From assembly GCA_905182995.1 (NCBI GenBank), contig CAJJDP010000031.1, positions 5,725 to 69,724 of the forward strand: 64,000 nucleotides of DNA, written 5' to 3'. Under the pieces are notes generated by a model that was not told the DNA's origin, ran no database searches, and worked only from the letters and a program-made list of their open reading frames with translations. The position numbers and the translations under genes are program-made. Origin of the DNA: Paramecium octaurelia. Its lineage: Eukaryota; Ciliophora; Oligohymenophorea; Peniculida; Parameciidae. Positions 37,281 to 50,696 of the stretch are shown here, piece after piece (within the stretch, counting starts at the first letter, position 1; each line of letters opens with the position of its first letter).

Positions 37281-38284
37281 TCAGTGCTTTTAAGGTGCTA
37301 ATTTAATCTTTGATAGTTCTATGATTTCTTTGTTGGTTTTGATTAATCTCTGGAAGTTATGCTGGCTTTGGGAATTTGTTTGTATTTAGAAAGACTTTTT
37401 GTAGAGCTAGTTCAGTCGATTTTCGGAATATGATAAGTAAGATCCTTCTTGACTTATGAGATTCTACATTTGATCGTATTTTTATGTGTCTTAATCTTTA
37501 TCACCGAGATCTAATAGTTGAGGTTAGGATTAGGGCTTATATTATCTTCGAGATAAAGTACAATGTTACTTTGAGAACAGTTTTAAGGCATTCTCATTAT
37601 CCTTAAGTAAGTTGAATTTCATACTTTGGTATTTTGATTAAGGTTTATTCTGGTTTTAAGAATAACACTTTATTTAATCTTACTTTGTAATGATTTAATT
37701 TCTTTGTCGTCTACGCTCCATAGATACAATTCCTTTTCTTAATATTGGTCATCGACATCAATGGAGCTCAAGAATCGTTGAGTTCTGCTCGAATATCGAC
37801 AACCTTCCTTTGTATTGTTTAGCTAATTGTTATACTTTCTGTCCGAATGAAAATTAGAGATCTTGGAAGTCCTATTCAATTTGAGTTGCACAGCATCTCT
37901 TCGCTATTCTGAAATCTCCTTGATTTTCAATTAATGGGGATCAATCTTCCTTTATTCTAGATTTTTGTATAAGTGCCTTGGTGAAGACGATTTGCCCTTT
38001 GGAGCAAACATACTCATGACCATCTACATTTATAGTCTTTGATGAGCAGCTTAGTCTTCTTTTTTATTCCGATATCTTTGGATCATCTTCCTAAAAATAT
38101 GAGCATATTTGGTAATTTTAGATAAGTCATTTGCTTATCTGATCTACTGTCTTCTGTCAATAATTGAGTCAATTAACTTAAGTCTATCATGATAGTTATC
38201 AAGAGATTCGACAGCATTTTTTATTTAAGCTCTGGAAAAAACATCAGATATTTGGTTATATGTATTAGCTAATTTTTTATTCAT
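37281..38284 (-). CDS. hypothetical basic helical protein, 326 residues
   Basis: Two exons (intron 37602-37624, 23 nt, AAG). The N-terminal half is helical (AQIKNAVESLDNYHDRLKLI, IFRKMIQRYRNKKEDQAAH), with an Arg/Gln-rich segment that could be IQ-like. The rest is polar (RFLSSIDVDDQYQEKELYLW). No domain is recognised. Its first 101 bases lie inside the duplicated block, so a truncated copy of its 5' end is repeated at 39528-39628. Confidence 0.65.
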
Positions 38285-39526
38285 TATATTATTGAGTAGA
38301 TATTATAAAATCAAGTAGTAATTTCTCAAAATAACCATTATTGGATTTAATACAACCTAATTTTGGTAATACGTTATCAAATATATTTATGCTTCTCCAG
38401 AAAGTTATTTCATAATAATAAATAATGTTAAACTGTACAATCAAGAATTGATTAGTTGATCAGCAACTAAACATGAATAACTAAATAATAAACTATGCCA
38501 ATATTATTGCCATTACATTTGTTATAATTATATTATGTTCAATATACTTAAAACTAAATCTATACATAAACAAGATAATACGTAGGAAAGTTATGATGCA
38601 TTCAAAAGACCTCCAGATTTTTAGTTCGCTGAAAAACATGGAGTATAATAGACTTTGAATATAGCTAGCCTCTAGATTTGCAGTAGCCGATAATGAAAAA
38701 GTATAGTTTTGTGTTTGTTGTGGAATGCCAATCTAAAATGATCAGTTACCATTGTGTTGTGATAAATAGGATATTAATTTTAATGGGGCTGGGATCCCAT
38801 TGTATTTTGAGTTCATTTAATTTGCTGCAGTTTTGCTAGTAACCTTGGGGTATTTTTGTATCTAACCAAATAGATTGATATCAGGCATATACAATACTGT
38901 GACTAATGTCCAAGGTAGCTCTTGTGAAGAGTAATCAGATACTTGTTCTTTGAATTATTACAATAAATACGCTTTGTCCAACAAGGCAGAGTAAATTATT
39001 TAAAGTCTATAATAGATAATATGATGTTGGTCTTAATGTTTTAGATTTAATTTCTACTCTCATCATAATTGGCTTTACGATTTACTATAGAAGGTGGATG
39101 AATTTAACTGCATAGGAAGTGGATAACTCAGTTGTTACCATCTCTGATTTTTCTATCTAAGTAAGCAATTTGCCTTTAGACGCAACCGAATAAGAAATAA
39201 AGGAATTTTTTAGTAAAATTGAAAAGAAGGGAGCTGAAAAATAATTACATATTTAAAGTATTTGTCTAGGATGGAACATTTAGTAGTACACTAATACACT
39301 CAATGATAAGTTAGCCAAAGAAATTTAGATTAGTAATTTGATAGCATTGTATTTTTTTACTTCATTTTCCATAGAGAATAAGCAGGAAAGTTGAAGAACA
39401 AATAGCAAAAAGAAGTACTTGAACAAGAAATAACTGCACTCAATAAGGATATTAAAGAGTTTCTTGAGGCATTTGATTAAAAATTCTTACTAAGTGGAGT
39501 TGCATTTATTACATTTAACACTAGCG
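38184..39526. repeat. perfect direct duplication, copy 1 (1,343 bp)
   Basis: Bases 38184-39526 and 39528-40870 appear identical over their whole length, at an offset of exactly 1,344 and separated by one N. Copy 1 holds the 5' end of the minus-strand gene at 37281-38284 and the first part of the OSCA/TMEM63-type gene, which breaks off at the N. This is what results when two contigs sharing an overlap are joined without merging it. Confidence 0.95.
38535..39526 (+). pseudogene. duplicated 5' fragment of the OSCA/TMEM63-type gene
   Basis: This repeats the first about 990 bases (ATG through the segment SGVAFITFNTS, with the same three introns) of the channel gene at 39879-42502 and then ends at the N at 39527. 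It is most likely an assembly artefact, not a second gene. Confidence 0.85.
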
Positions 39527-39527
39527 N
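39527..39527. other. assembly ambiguity (N) at the duplication join
   Basis: A single N lies exactly between the two identical 1,343-bp blocks, marking an unresolved contig join. Confidence 0.95.
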
Positions 39528-40870
39528 CTATCATGATAGTTATCAAGAGATTCGACAGCATTTTTTATTTAAGCTCTGGAAAAAACATCAGATATTTGGT
39601 TATATGTATTAGCTAATTTTTTATTCATTATATTATTGAGTAGATATTATAAAATCAAGTAGTAATTTCTCAAAATAACCATTATTGGATTTAATACAAC
39701 CTAATTTTGGTAATACGTTATCAAATATATTTATGCTTCTCCAGAAAGTTATTTCATAATAATAAATAATGTTAAACTGTACAATCAAGAATTGATTAGT
39801 TGATCAGCAACTAAACATGAATAACTAAATAATAAACTATGCCAATATTATTGCCATTACATTTGTTATAATTATATTATGTTCAATATACTTAAAACTA
39901 AATCTATACATAAACAAGATAATACGTAGGAAAGTTATGATGCATTCAAAAGACCTCCAGATTTTTAGTTCGCTGAAAAACATGGAGTATAATAGACTTT
40001 GAATATAGCTAGCCTCTAGATTTGCAGTAGCCGATAATGAAAAAGTATAGTTTTGTGTTTGTTGTGGAATGCCAATCTAAAATGATCAGTTACCATTGTG
40101 TTGTGATAAATAGGATATTAATTTTAATGGGGCTGGGATCCCATTGTATTTTGAGTTCATTTAATTTGCTGCAGTTTTGCTAGTAACCTTGGGGTATTTT
40201 TGTATCTAACCAAATAGATTGATATCAGGCATATACAATACTGTGACTAATGTCCAAGGTAGCTCTTGTGAAGAGTAATCAGATACTTGTTCTTTGAATT
40301 ATTACAATAAATACGCTTTGTCCAACAAGGCAGAGTAAATTATTTAAAGTCTATAATAGATAATATGATGTTGGTCTTAATGTTTTAGATTTAATTTCTA
40401 CTCTCATCATAATTGGCTTTACGATTTACTATAGAAGGTGGATGAATTTAACTGCATAGGAAGTGGATAACTCAGTTGTTACCATCTCTGATTTTTCTAT
40501 CTAAGTAAGCAATTTGCCTTTAGACGCAACCGAATAAGAAATAAAGGAATTTTTTAGTAAAATTGAAAAGAAGGGAGCTGAAAAATAATTACATATTTAA
40601 AGTATTTGTCTAGGATGGAACATTTAGTAGTACACTAATACACTCAATGATAAGTTAGCCAAAGAAATTTAGATTAGTAATTTGATAGCATTGTATTTTT
40701 TTACTTCATTTTCCATAGAGAATAAGCAGGAAAGTTGAAGAACAAATAGCAAAAAGAAGTACTTGAACAAGAAATAACTGCACTCAATAAGGATATTAAA
40801 GAGTTTCTTGAGGCATTTGATTAAAAATTCTTACTAAGTGGAGTTGCATTTATTACATTTAACACTAGCG
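39528..40870. repeat. perfect direct duplication, copy 2 (1,343 bp)
   Basis: The second copy continues without a break into the rest of the channel gene, so it carries the functional 5' end as assembled. Its first 101 bases (39528-39628) are a cut-off copy of the start of the minus-strand gene at 37281-38284. Confidence 0.95.
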
Positions 40871-42502
40871 TAAATTATTGAGTCTATATTATAAGTAAGA
40901 AGCCCAAGAATGTAGAAAGTTCCACAATCAAACAAAAATTTAATTGCTATTTCATTCATTTTATTATTGTTTCAGAAAAAAGAGATAATTAACCAAATTC
41001 AAAGGAAAAACACCATATGTGGTAAGAGCACCTGAACCAGGTGACATCATGTGGGAAAATCTGGGAGAAAAACCTTGGAAATAGATTTCGAATTAAACTT
41101 GGACAAATTTAGCAACACTTCTCATTTTGTGTGTATGTTTTGCAGCCATCCTTGGAATTTCAATTGGATAAACTTCTTTAGCTAAAAGTGGATCAAAATC
41201 TGAGAGTAAATCAGTGGGATTTATCATCACATTTTTGGGTTTGGTAGCTTCCTTTATCATTTCATTCCTTAATACAATTATGGCATTCACAATAAGGAAG
41301 CTAGTATCATATGAAAAACCATATACTTAAACAGATTTTAATATTAGTTATGCAAATAAGCTAGGAATGGTAAATTTAATTATTTAATTAAGTCCTAATT
41401 TATTAATACCGCCATCATACCATTATTAGTTAATCTAACACTATAGGATGAGGAATTACTAATAAGCTTATGGAAAAGTGGAGGACTCAATTCTGATGTG
41501 AGTCTCATTTTAATTATGAATGCCATATTTCCATGGTTAATCAATATTTTTGACCCATTCTACTTTTGGAAATTAATCAAAAGATAGAGAGCCAAAAATC
41601 AAGGAAGTTAATGCACACTGACTCAAAGAGAAGCTAACCTGCTCTTTGAAGGAACTAAAAGTGACTTATCTCAAAAATATGCCACAATAGTTAAGTCTTT
41701 AATGTTGACTTTCTTTTATGCTTAACTATTGCCTATAGGAATACCTATTGCTTTGGCCTTTTTATTGGTAAATTATTGGATTGAAAAATATTTACTATTG
41801 AAAAGATCATCAAGAAATGCTCCTGTAGGCAAATAATTGGCAGAGGAGATGATAGATTTGTATATAGAATTGACTTTATTGCTTTTTGCAGCAGGAAATT
41901 GTATTTGGTAAAAGGTTGTAGTAGGGGATATTAATCCGATTGTTTGGACATAGTTAGCAGTGGCAGCATTTTAATTCCTACTTCCTGTTGACTGGATATT
42001 TGAATGGTTTTTCAATTTTGAAGAGGTTCAGACTACAGAAACATATGAACAACAGAAAAGTTAGTTATGGGATGTAAGATATTAGAATATTAAAGGATTA
42101 TTTAAAACGAAATCCTGTAACTCAATAAAAATGTATTGAATAATGGATTCAGGAATAGGGAGGAGAATAAAATAAAAATGTCTAAGGATTTTTGTAAAAA
42201 TTAGAAATAAAATACTAACAAGACATGACAGAGGCCCAACACAAGCTTATCAAAAAGTTTGTACCGAAAGATTTAATCAATGTATGTATAATTCACTCTA
42301 TCCCAAGTCTCATTATGAGATCAGAAAAAATCAAATTCTACCAAATAATCTAGAAGAATCTTTATTATTCAAATAGTAAGGAATGAATGCTCAGAAACCA
42401 GAGATCAGATAAGCAGAATCCCTCTACTTTCCAAAACGAGAAACAGAATTCGTACCTAATAGACCATAAATTAAATAAGCTGATTCTTTCACATATGATT
42501 GA
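39879..42502 (+). CDS. OSCA/TMEM63-type cation channel
   Basis: Eight exons (introns 39987-40008, 40335-40359, 40693-40718 TAG; 40870-40895, 41370-41392, 42074-42095, 42282-42307 AAG) encode 817 residues. Features in family order are: an N-terminal helix (FEFIQFAAVLLVTLGYF); DLISTLIIIGFTIYYRRW; an RRM-like cytosolic loop with SNLPLDATEQEIKEFFSKI and LLSGVAFITFNTS; VRAPEPGDIMWENLG, matching the AP.p.dI.W.N signature; then several helices such as LATLLILCVCFAAILGIS, FIITFLGLVASFIISFL, VKSLMLTFFYAQLLPIGIPI and LAVAAFQFLLPVDWIF. The family forms mechanically or osmotically gated cation channels. The four last introns all end AAG. Confidence 0.85.
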
Positions 42503-42528
42503 ATAAATTTATATAAAATCCAATATGA

Positions 42529-44121
42529 TCATGGTTAACCTTATGAAAATGAAGGGGATACATATTTCTTTGACTTTTTTGGTTATTCCATCTGCTGCGA
42601 TTAAAATACAGGTTCTTAGTGTACTTAAGGGGAAGTCTGCTTTGATTTCTACAAAGTCTTATTGAATTATTATTAAGTTCCAGGTGATTCATCAAATATT
42701 TTATACCTTCTAGTTTAACTAGTCCCAATTTTATCGATGGTTTAATCTAGTTTTGTTACTGGTTATAAGTATTATTATAATAAATCATCTTCAGGGTCAT
42801 AAGGTACATCAGCAAGATGCATAGTTTTAACCTATTACACATCTTGATTTTGAACATACTGTTCTTATTTCTTATTGCTCATTTCATTTTGGTTTGATTA
42901 GGGATTATAGGGAACTCTAGAGAATTCCTATTTTCTTGAAGCAGAGGGTCTCAAATACTTATCCAATTAAGTAGTATCTTAATAATTCTAATTTGGTTAA
43001 GGAGAATTGAACTTTTAACCTTATAAGATAGTTTAGTAAGGACTTAGATAATTTTATGATTGACCTGAATTTAGCCTTTATTCTTGATCGATTTGCTATT
43101 CAGATACTTTAGGATCAGGAGAACTGTATCTATTATAGTCAAATTTCTAAGCACCCACTTAGGGTCTTCTCCCCGTGAAGAATTCATAATTTGAGATTCC
43201 TCCTTGATCTACTGGTTCAACAAGGGGAGTCTATTCTTAATCATTATTAAAATGTTCGTTATCTTTTAATTAGGGATGATCAATGTAGACCTAAGGTATT
43301 TGTGGGACAAAGAGATCTTCTTATTTAAAGATCTCTGGTATCATTTAAGCCTTGGTCTCGATCAGTTTGTATTCGGGCTATTTATTAATGAGGACTGCAA
43401 ATGGGATTAATGGGCAATATTTTATAAATTGTTGAGAAGAGATGATAACATCATTGCATTTAATCCTTTTTTTCAAAAATTGAATGTCTTGATTACTAAA
43501 GATATACTCCTACTTTTTCATAAAGTTTATAAGACTTAAATTATGCTATTATCATTACTTAAAATTAGGCAATTGATGACTATAATCTTACACAAGAGTG
43601 CAGAATTGCTTACCAGTTTCTTTGTGTTTTTCAAACAAAACCATTCTTATTGGTTCTGCCTATCTAAAAAATGCTATTTCAATTTTTAATAATCGTTAAA
43701 ATAATAAGAGCAGATCTGATACGATCTATTGATTAACATTTTTGTGTGTCTAAGTGTCTAGAGAAGTATCTTGTGGACAAATTAATTGATAAAAATCATC
43801 CCAACTGATTTAATAGTTATCACTGGAGTACAACTAAAATATGTACTCTAATTCCTTATCATTTATGCTCATCATAAAATTGCTGAATAAGGGATAAGTA
43901 CTACAATTACCTAAATAAATTCTGTATCTCATCTCTATTGATTCCTTGAGGGTTAGATGCTAATTTATTGTAAATTGTCCTTGCTTGAAAATGGGGTGTG
44001 ATGCTCATAGCAATTCTTTATTCCTCTAACTGATATGATTATCTTCTCATACTTTCGATTCATAATAACAAGTCATCTTAATCAAAGTAGCTATCTCAGC
44101 AAGATGCTCCGGTGATAACAT
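42529..44121 (-). CDS. EF-hand-like protein with long disordered tail
   Basis: Four exons (introns 44030-44052 and 43883-43910 CAG, 43535-43558 AAG) encode 505 residues. Residues 25-100 look like an EF-hand pair (ASNPQGINRDEIQNLFSNFM, ELEYIFQLYSSDNYQISWDD). The loops lack several calcium ligands, so binding is doubtful. A helical middle (VSDLLLLFQRLLKIEIAFF) is followed by about 270 Gln/Pro/Ser/Asn-rich residues. A structural or regulatory role is possible. The stop is 26 bp from that of the channel gene. Confidence 0.65.
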
Positions 44122-44225
44122 TTATTTAATAATATTTATAAGTGCATATAAACTCTATCTTACTTTCTAATTTATGTAGTAAACACCACAATCGCTTTAT
44201 ACTAAGTAAATAATTTCAAATAAAA

Positions 44226-44636
44226 ATGGTGTCTCCTTTCTATCCTTGGCCAAAGAGTCGAAAATATTTTAGAACACCAACAAATTTATGGATTAAATTT
44301 GAAAATCCTTTTTAAATAGAATACAATCTAAATTGGGATTATGAGACCCATAATCTTTCTGCGTCGCTTCAAGTATAATAAATATAACTATTTTCAATAA
44401 CCCTCTTTATTACCTAAAAATATCACACAGATTATAAGATAGGGAGTATCTTTCTGATTCATTTTTTAGTATAGTATAGGGATGCTTAATAAATTTTGAA
44501 AAACTTACCTAGAAAGTATAAGAAATTAAGTAAATCACCTCGCAGATATAAATAGATTTACGGACTAATACCTAACAAAAAAGGGTTTCATATTTATATT
44601 TATATATAATTTAATAATATTCAGAAAATATTATGA
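44226..44636 (+). CDS. hypothetical 136-residue protein
   Basis: One open frame from ATG to TGA. The first 50 residues look folded (MVSPFYPWPKSRKYFRTPTN, QIEYNLNWDYETHNLSA). The C-terminal part is basic (LKNLPRKYKKLSKSPRRYKQ). Its TGA (44634-44636) overlaps the ATG (44633-44635) of the next gene, which is odd for a eukaryote and suggests that the real 3' end is earlier, by an unseen intron, or that this frame is not a gene. No family is recognised. Confidence 0.4.
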
Positions 44637-47600
44637 ATCGTTAATTTTCTTCTTATTATGGATCGCAAACGACAAGGAGTAGGTTAAGATCTAATAGTCC
44701 CACTCAATTAAAGAATTTAGAGTTTATAATTAAATCAGCACAGTAAAAATATAAGTCTTAATAATCAACTCCTATTCGAGGTTAACATATAGTTGCACCT
44801 CTAAAACCTTAAAATCTTGATATGTTTAGTACAGCTTCTGAAATTAGAAAATTAAGAGTGCAGAGTATGAGAAGTCAGTCACAAATTGATAATAAAATAA
44901 TTTGGAATTAGGTTTAAGATCAATTGGAGAAGAAGACGGGGGTTTGTGCTGAGTTTGAAAAGCTGAGAAATAATTCAATTTATAGAAAACTGAGGGAAAT
45001 GAAGCTTTAAGAGAATGAAGAAAAGAGACTGCAACTGGAGAGAAAATTGCAAAGGGAATTATTGGCCAAGAACTAGAACCAGGAGAAATCAATTAACAAA
45101 GCATAATAGAGATAGATTGAAACCAAACGACAACCAAAGTTTTAATTGTCTACCATAGTGAATGCTTTGACTTTGATACAAATACATTCAAAAACATATT
45201 CTATGAAATTAGCAAAGTTAATAGCAAAGAATTATTTGAATATACTGGATTACAATAATTACATGGAATAGAAAAGATTAAATGAGAATCAATCAAGTCA
45301 GAATACTCCAAGGACTCCCAATTTAGAAAAAGAGTAAATTTTAGAAATTTAAGATTTAGTTAATGGAGGGATACATTAAATAATAATTGAGAATAAAATA
45401 AAAAAGCATCGAGAATAATTAAAAGCGAGTGAAATATTCTCTGAAGATGTTTTAAGAAGAGTGAGACTCTTGCAGAGTTGTTTTCATCTCAAAGTCTTCA
45501 GCAAGAAGAGCAAATCCCACAAATATCGGAGGCAGTAGATTATTGGAGTTCCCAGTACAAGGGTTAAAGCACAAACTAGAAGATTGGGTGACATCAAATT
45601 TATGAACCAGTATTCTCCTAAATCCAATAAGCCTGGAGCTATGCTAAATACAAATAATGAATTGAAATAAAATAAAAAATCTTTAAGGCTTTTTCGAAGT
45701 CTCACTAAAGGATCTTTAACAACCTAAAAAAGTTTATTTTTCAATAGACAAAACACCAATGAATTCTTGCTCAAGGGAGTTTAGATGCTTCATTATCCTA
45801 TCATCAAATACATATCCATTTTTTACAAAAACATGGTAGTTTGGTCGATCTCTTACAAAGACATTACATTGGACAAATCTTGTATTGTGTTATTTTTTAA
45901 AGGAGAAGGCAAATACAAATATCGATATCGTTTGGATGTGCCAATAGGATAAAATCCAATGATAAATTACAATGAAAATTGTTTGACTGTTTGGCCAACA
46001 GTCAGAGATTATTTGATTAGTTATTTGCATATGAAAGGACAATTGGCTTTGCTTGATTAAAAGTAGTTACCAACAGCTTAAGTTTATAAGTTGAATTTCA
46101 TAAAAGGATTAACTGATAGATCTCGAATGAAAATTACTAGTTTAGACATTCATGGCATCACAGAAACCAAGAAAATACTGGATTATCTATAAAAATCTTA
46201 GATAGTAAAGATAAAAAAAGTATTTGGCACTGTTTATGAGTTACTTCCTCAATTTATTGAAGTGAATAAATATGGATAAAAGAAATAATACATTGTTAAT
46301 TTGCCTTTAGTTCACAACATTGTGTTATAGCTTAGAATGTTTGAAGAGCAATTGCTATTGTAAAAACGAAGTTTGGGAGAGGTTGAGGAGAATTTGATTG
46401 ATAGATACTCCTCATTCCTATGTGGGAACACTGATTATATTAATTAAATCTTGATGTTTCGATTTATTCACAATAACCCTGACTTTTTTCAAGATTAAAT
46501 GTTAAAAGACATACATTTACTATAAGAGAGATCTATATACATTTAATCAGCAACGTTGAAGTTGAATGATATCCTATAAGTGGAGAGTAACACCGATCAT
46601 ATATCTTATGGCAGTTATTGTTTATTGAGTATATTTTTAACCATCAATTGCAGTGTTAATCTAAAATTATTACTATTGGATGTTTCAGATAAGTCAATGT
46701 ATACAAATCTTTCTGATACCATCAATTTATTTGAATATGTATGCAAGAAAAGAAATTAATTGCAATTGATTTTTAATTAAGAATACTTCCAGTTCTAAAT
46801 CAAAGTAACATTTCATGAAAGAGATGAGGCAGGTTATAATAGAGATGTATATTCAAAAAATTTATTTGCTGATAAAAAAGACAGACAAGTCAAATAACTA
46901 GTTTTGAGTGTAAATGAATGGTTAAAACTATGTAAGGCCATTAAAAATAGTGTTCTGGTGGACGATTCTGAATAGTTTTTCGATTTCAATAAGTTAGTGA
47001 AAAGCATTCTGTTAGAATAACCATATCATTCCAGAATCGCTGAAGAAACCTTAAAGTCTGTTTTCTGTATCAGTTTAAAGAAGGAACAAGTGATTTTAAA
47101 AGCATCCTACAAACACATCTTGTCGGTTTCATATAATTTCATTGAACAATTGGATCATTACAACTTTTCAAAAAACCTTGGGTATGTTCACAAATATAGC
47201 ATATACCCAACTGAATATCGTGATATCAAATAGATCATAAAGGAATAAAAAAAGTCAACTCTCACTTCAAAAGATGCTAAGCAATTTAATAAATAATTCA
47301 AACAAATTAACACTGCAGATATCAAATTAACAAATACTAATACCAAAATCTCACTCATTGTTGACTATTAATATGAGTATCACATATCTCAGAGTATACC
47401 TGTAGATTGTAATTAGCTATAATTAATAAGTTACTGTTAATTCAAAAGGAACCATTTCGTATATTAGATAGTCAATAATAGAGACAGCATGAAAATTATA
47501 ATACAAAAGTTTTTCAAAGCTCCTATTATTATTAAGGTTGAAGATACAGATATAATATTTAAGATATTGAATTGTTAACACCTATCTACATTTTTGCTTT

Positions 47601-49918
47601 CATAGGAATTGATTGGATGCATGCATTAAATCTAAAAGAAGAATAGTTTTTTAACAAACAATTTATAATTTTTTATCCAAAAACACAAATACCCATTACC
47701 TAGTTACAAATAAATCAAATTCATGTTGATTAATGATTCGAATAAATTGTTGAATTATTTAGATCGATTAAGCTTTATGTTTTTATTTAAACAAACCTTT
47801 AGTGGTTCTCAGATTTTAGTGCATGCCAAAATCTATTTTATATGCAAAGATTCTCATACAAGATATGATGAAAAGATCTATTTTTTTCATTCCGAAGATT
47901 TATTTCTTGGATTAGAAATTCAAGAATTTAAGTCAAAGCTCAAAAAGTACATTATAATACTCAACAAATTTGACTTAGAAAAGCTATTTGACATCAAAGG
48001 CTACTTAGACATATCAATAGTTCATTATTGGTGTAAAACTATAATCAATAACCTCTCCTTTGATAAGTAGAACATTTATAGATTGCCTTATCTATAGAAT
48101 CTGAACCAATACATAATCCCTAAACTTGATGATGAGGAAGAAAATCACAGACTAAAGGCTTAGAGAAGTATGACTAATGATTATAAACACGATGAGTAGA
48201 ATGCTGTCTGTAAGTAGTTTCTTTAACCCCAAATAAAACTATTTAGAGTGATAGGTCATTACATTATAAAGTATTATGTATTGAAGAATTCAAAGAAGGT
48301 CAAACTAGCAACTCGATTACCTTAACATTTTCATAATGAATTTGATTCTTATAACATCGAATATATCATAATCACCATTCAAGCTCACAACATCTTTGAT
48401 ATGTTTAGAATAATGTACTATTTTCCTAAAAGCAGAAGAAGACTAATGACTCATATTTCGATATTGCAATTTTAAGAAATGGACTTCAGAGATAATCTAA
48501 TCTTTGATTTGCTTGATTATAATGAATATAAGACTTACTAAGATATCGAAGTATACGTAAAATCTCAGAAGTGTGGAATTCATTTCAAACACTCAATTTA
48601 ATTGGATAAGTAGGTTTTAACACGAATCAAATTCATGAAACAATCAGTTGACATCTAGAATCCATTTTAATTCGCATTCAAGAAAAGTTAAAACAACTTT
48701 TTAAAAGTCAGTGATGATCTGATTACCAAAAATAGATACTTGTTATCATAGATAAAACAAAACTAATAGCTCTCAGATAAAGTTATTAAGTTTATGCAAT
48801 TTACTCGAAAGTTGAACAATGACTTATAATTTGAATTGTAAAATAAATTAATTGAAATAAAGATATGGGAACTCTTGCTGAATCAAGTATTTGAGTTAAA
48901 ATTCAACAATTCCAAATCGATCAATAATTATATCCATTTGATTGACAGACTAATTTAGACCTTTGATTAAAAAAAACGAAATTAGGTCAAAATCATTGGC
49001 AAAGAATACTTGCTCAAAAAATAATCAAGTGGTGCTCTCAAAAACAATTACACTGTCTAGTCTAATGTGACTTAATTGTACACTAGATTAATTCTAACCA
49101 ATAATATCAAAGTCACTGAAAAATTGAACTTCCCTGACACTGATATTAATTTAAACATTGGTTTTCTTTAATATCCCTTATTAGAATTCATTTGCAGTCA
49201 GGAAATTAAATTAGAAAGATTAGGTAATGCATATCTGGAGTGTTTCATTGAATAAATCAAGAAGACTTAATAAAATCAATAAGTATTCTATCCTTAATAG
49301 TTAATATCATATTCGCAATCTTCTGATTTTAATATCTATTTAAGGTATTACTGTTTATAAAACTTAAAATACAAGGATATCAGATTAAACATGAGAGAAT
49401 TACTGAACTTATTCATTGCTGATGGGTTTTTCAAAAGTAAAACTAATTACATGAATAGTAGATTAAGTTAATCGGATATACAGAATATGTGCTATTATCT
49501 AGTATAAAAAATTAGAGATTAAAATTATCTCAATTTGTCTTCCCTTGTTTTGTTAAAAAAAGAGAGGAAGTTTTCATTAGCCTCATAAATTCTATTAGAA
49601 ACTCAAGATTCGTTGATTCCTAATTAAAATAACTCAACTATGCTTTTTGATGAAGGATACCTTTACACGCAATCCATTAAAGGAAATAAATGTTTTCAGA
49701 TTCTCTAATTATAAATTTTCCCTTCCACCAAAAAAATAATTGTTAACTTGAGTGATAGCAGAGCAATATTATTTTAACAAAAGATATATACCTTCTAAGA
49801 AGCAGAAGAATTAGTAATGAACTTTCTTATTCTTTTCAAATCCAAAAATGTATAATAAGCCTTGAAGCGTCTTGCTAAAGCTCTAGAATACAATTTAATT
49901 CAAAAGCAGAAAATATGA
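44633..49918 (+). CDS. giant intronless protein, 1,761 residues
   Basis: One uninterrupted frame of 5,286 bases with hundreds of TAA/TAG Gln codons. The first 330 residues are basic and helical, with a coiled coil (EMKLQENEEKRLQLERKL) and a possible IQ-like segment (VLRRVRLLQSCFHLKVFSKK). The long remainder is a regular mix of hydrophobic and charged residues without low complexity. It has many beta-like segments (IIVNLSDSRAILF, SCIVLFFKGEGKYKYRYRL), no clear membrane helix and no catalytic motif. I do not recognise a family. The absence of introns is striking beside its neighbours. Confidence 0.88.
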
Positions 49919-50696
49919 TTATATTATATTACTCTTTAATTAACATAAATTAACTTCTCGTGATATTAAATAACATATATGCTATTCTAACTCTTTATTC
50001 CATCACGTAAGAATACTTAAAAGAGTAAACAAGAAACAACTTTATTTAATAATTTTGTGTTAAATTTAATTTATAAATTTAAAAATATGATATGAGCTAG
50101 ATTAAACAATCGAGGTGCAAATTTTAAGTGTATGTTTATTGTTTTAAATATAAATATCTAATGATTAAGGGTTGCCATTTTAATTAAATTTTATGAAAAG
50201 TTCTTTTTTATAATTAATTTTGTATAATTACAACAAGTATTTAGTGGAAATTCATTTTTTGCTCTGTTATGATCATTAATAATGATCAAATCCATCATTT
50301 TTACTATATATAAAAAGGATGCAAAGTAAATTGATGGCTTTTACCAAAATTCTTAGAATGATTTGAATAATTTAATTTTCGCTAGATAAAATAATACAAA
50401 GTTATATCAAAAATGTGTGATTTTGAATCTTAGTTATAACACTTAGACGTATTGGGTTTATCTGTAATTTCTAATTTGTAAATCTTATATTGATATCATA
50501 ACAATTATACAAAGATACTTTATATTATTCATTTTCTGTCAAATAATAAATAAAATACCTAAAATGATATAATAAGTTTGTTTTTATTTCATTTTTAGTG
50601 AATTGTGTTGTTCAATAAAATTATTATAATTAATAAAATTTTGATTTAAAAATATATGATTTAAATAAAAATATAATTTATTTGCCTAATAAATTT
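49919..50696. other. AT-rich intergenic region
   Basis: Nothing supportable; it probably contains the 3' end of the giant gene and the promoter of the pseudokinase gene. Confidence 0.5.

Noticed and set aside
41093-41290. Minus-strand frame rich in Met and Lys
   Set aside because: Antisense to conserved membrane helices of the OSCA/TMEM63-type channel.
38535-42502. Two tandem OSCA/TMEM63-type genes
   Set aside because: The first is an exact copy of the 5' end only and stops at an N, so a second gene is not supported.
42832-42859. A 28-nt GTA...TAG intron in the EF-hand-like gene
   Set aside because: On recounting, the reading frame continues straight through these bases, and removing them would break the spliced length.
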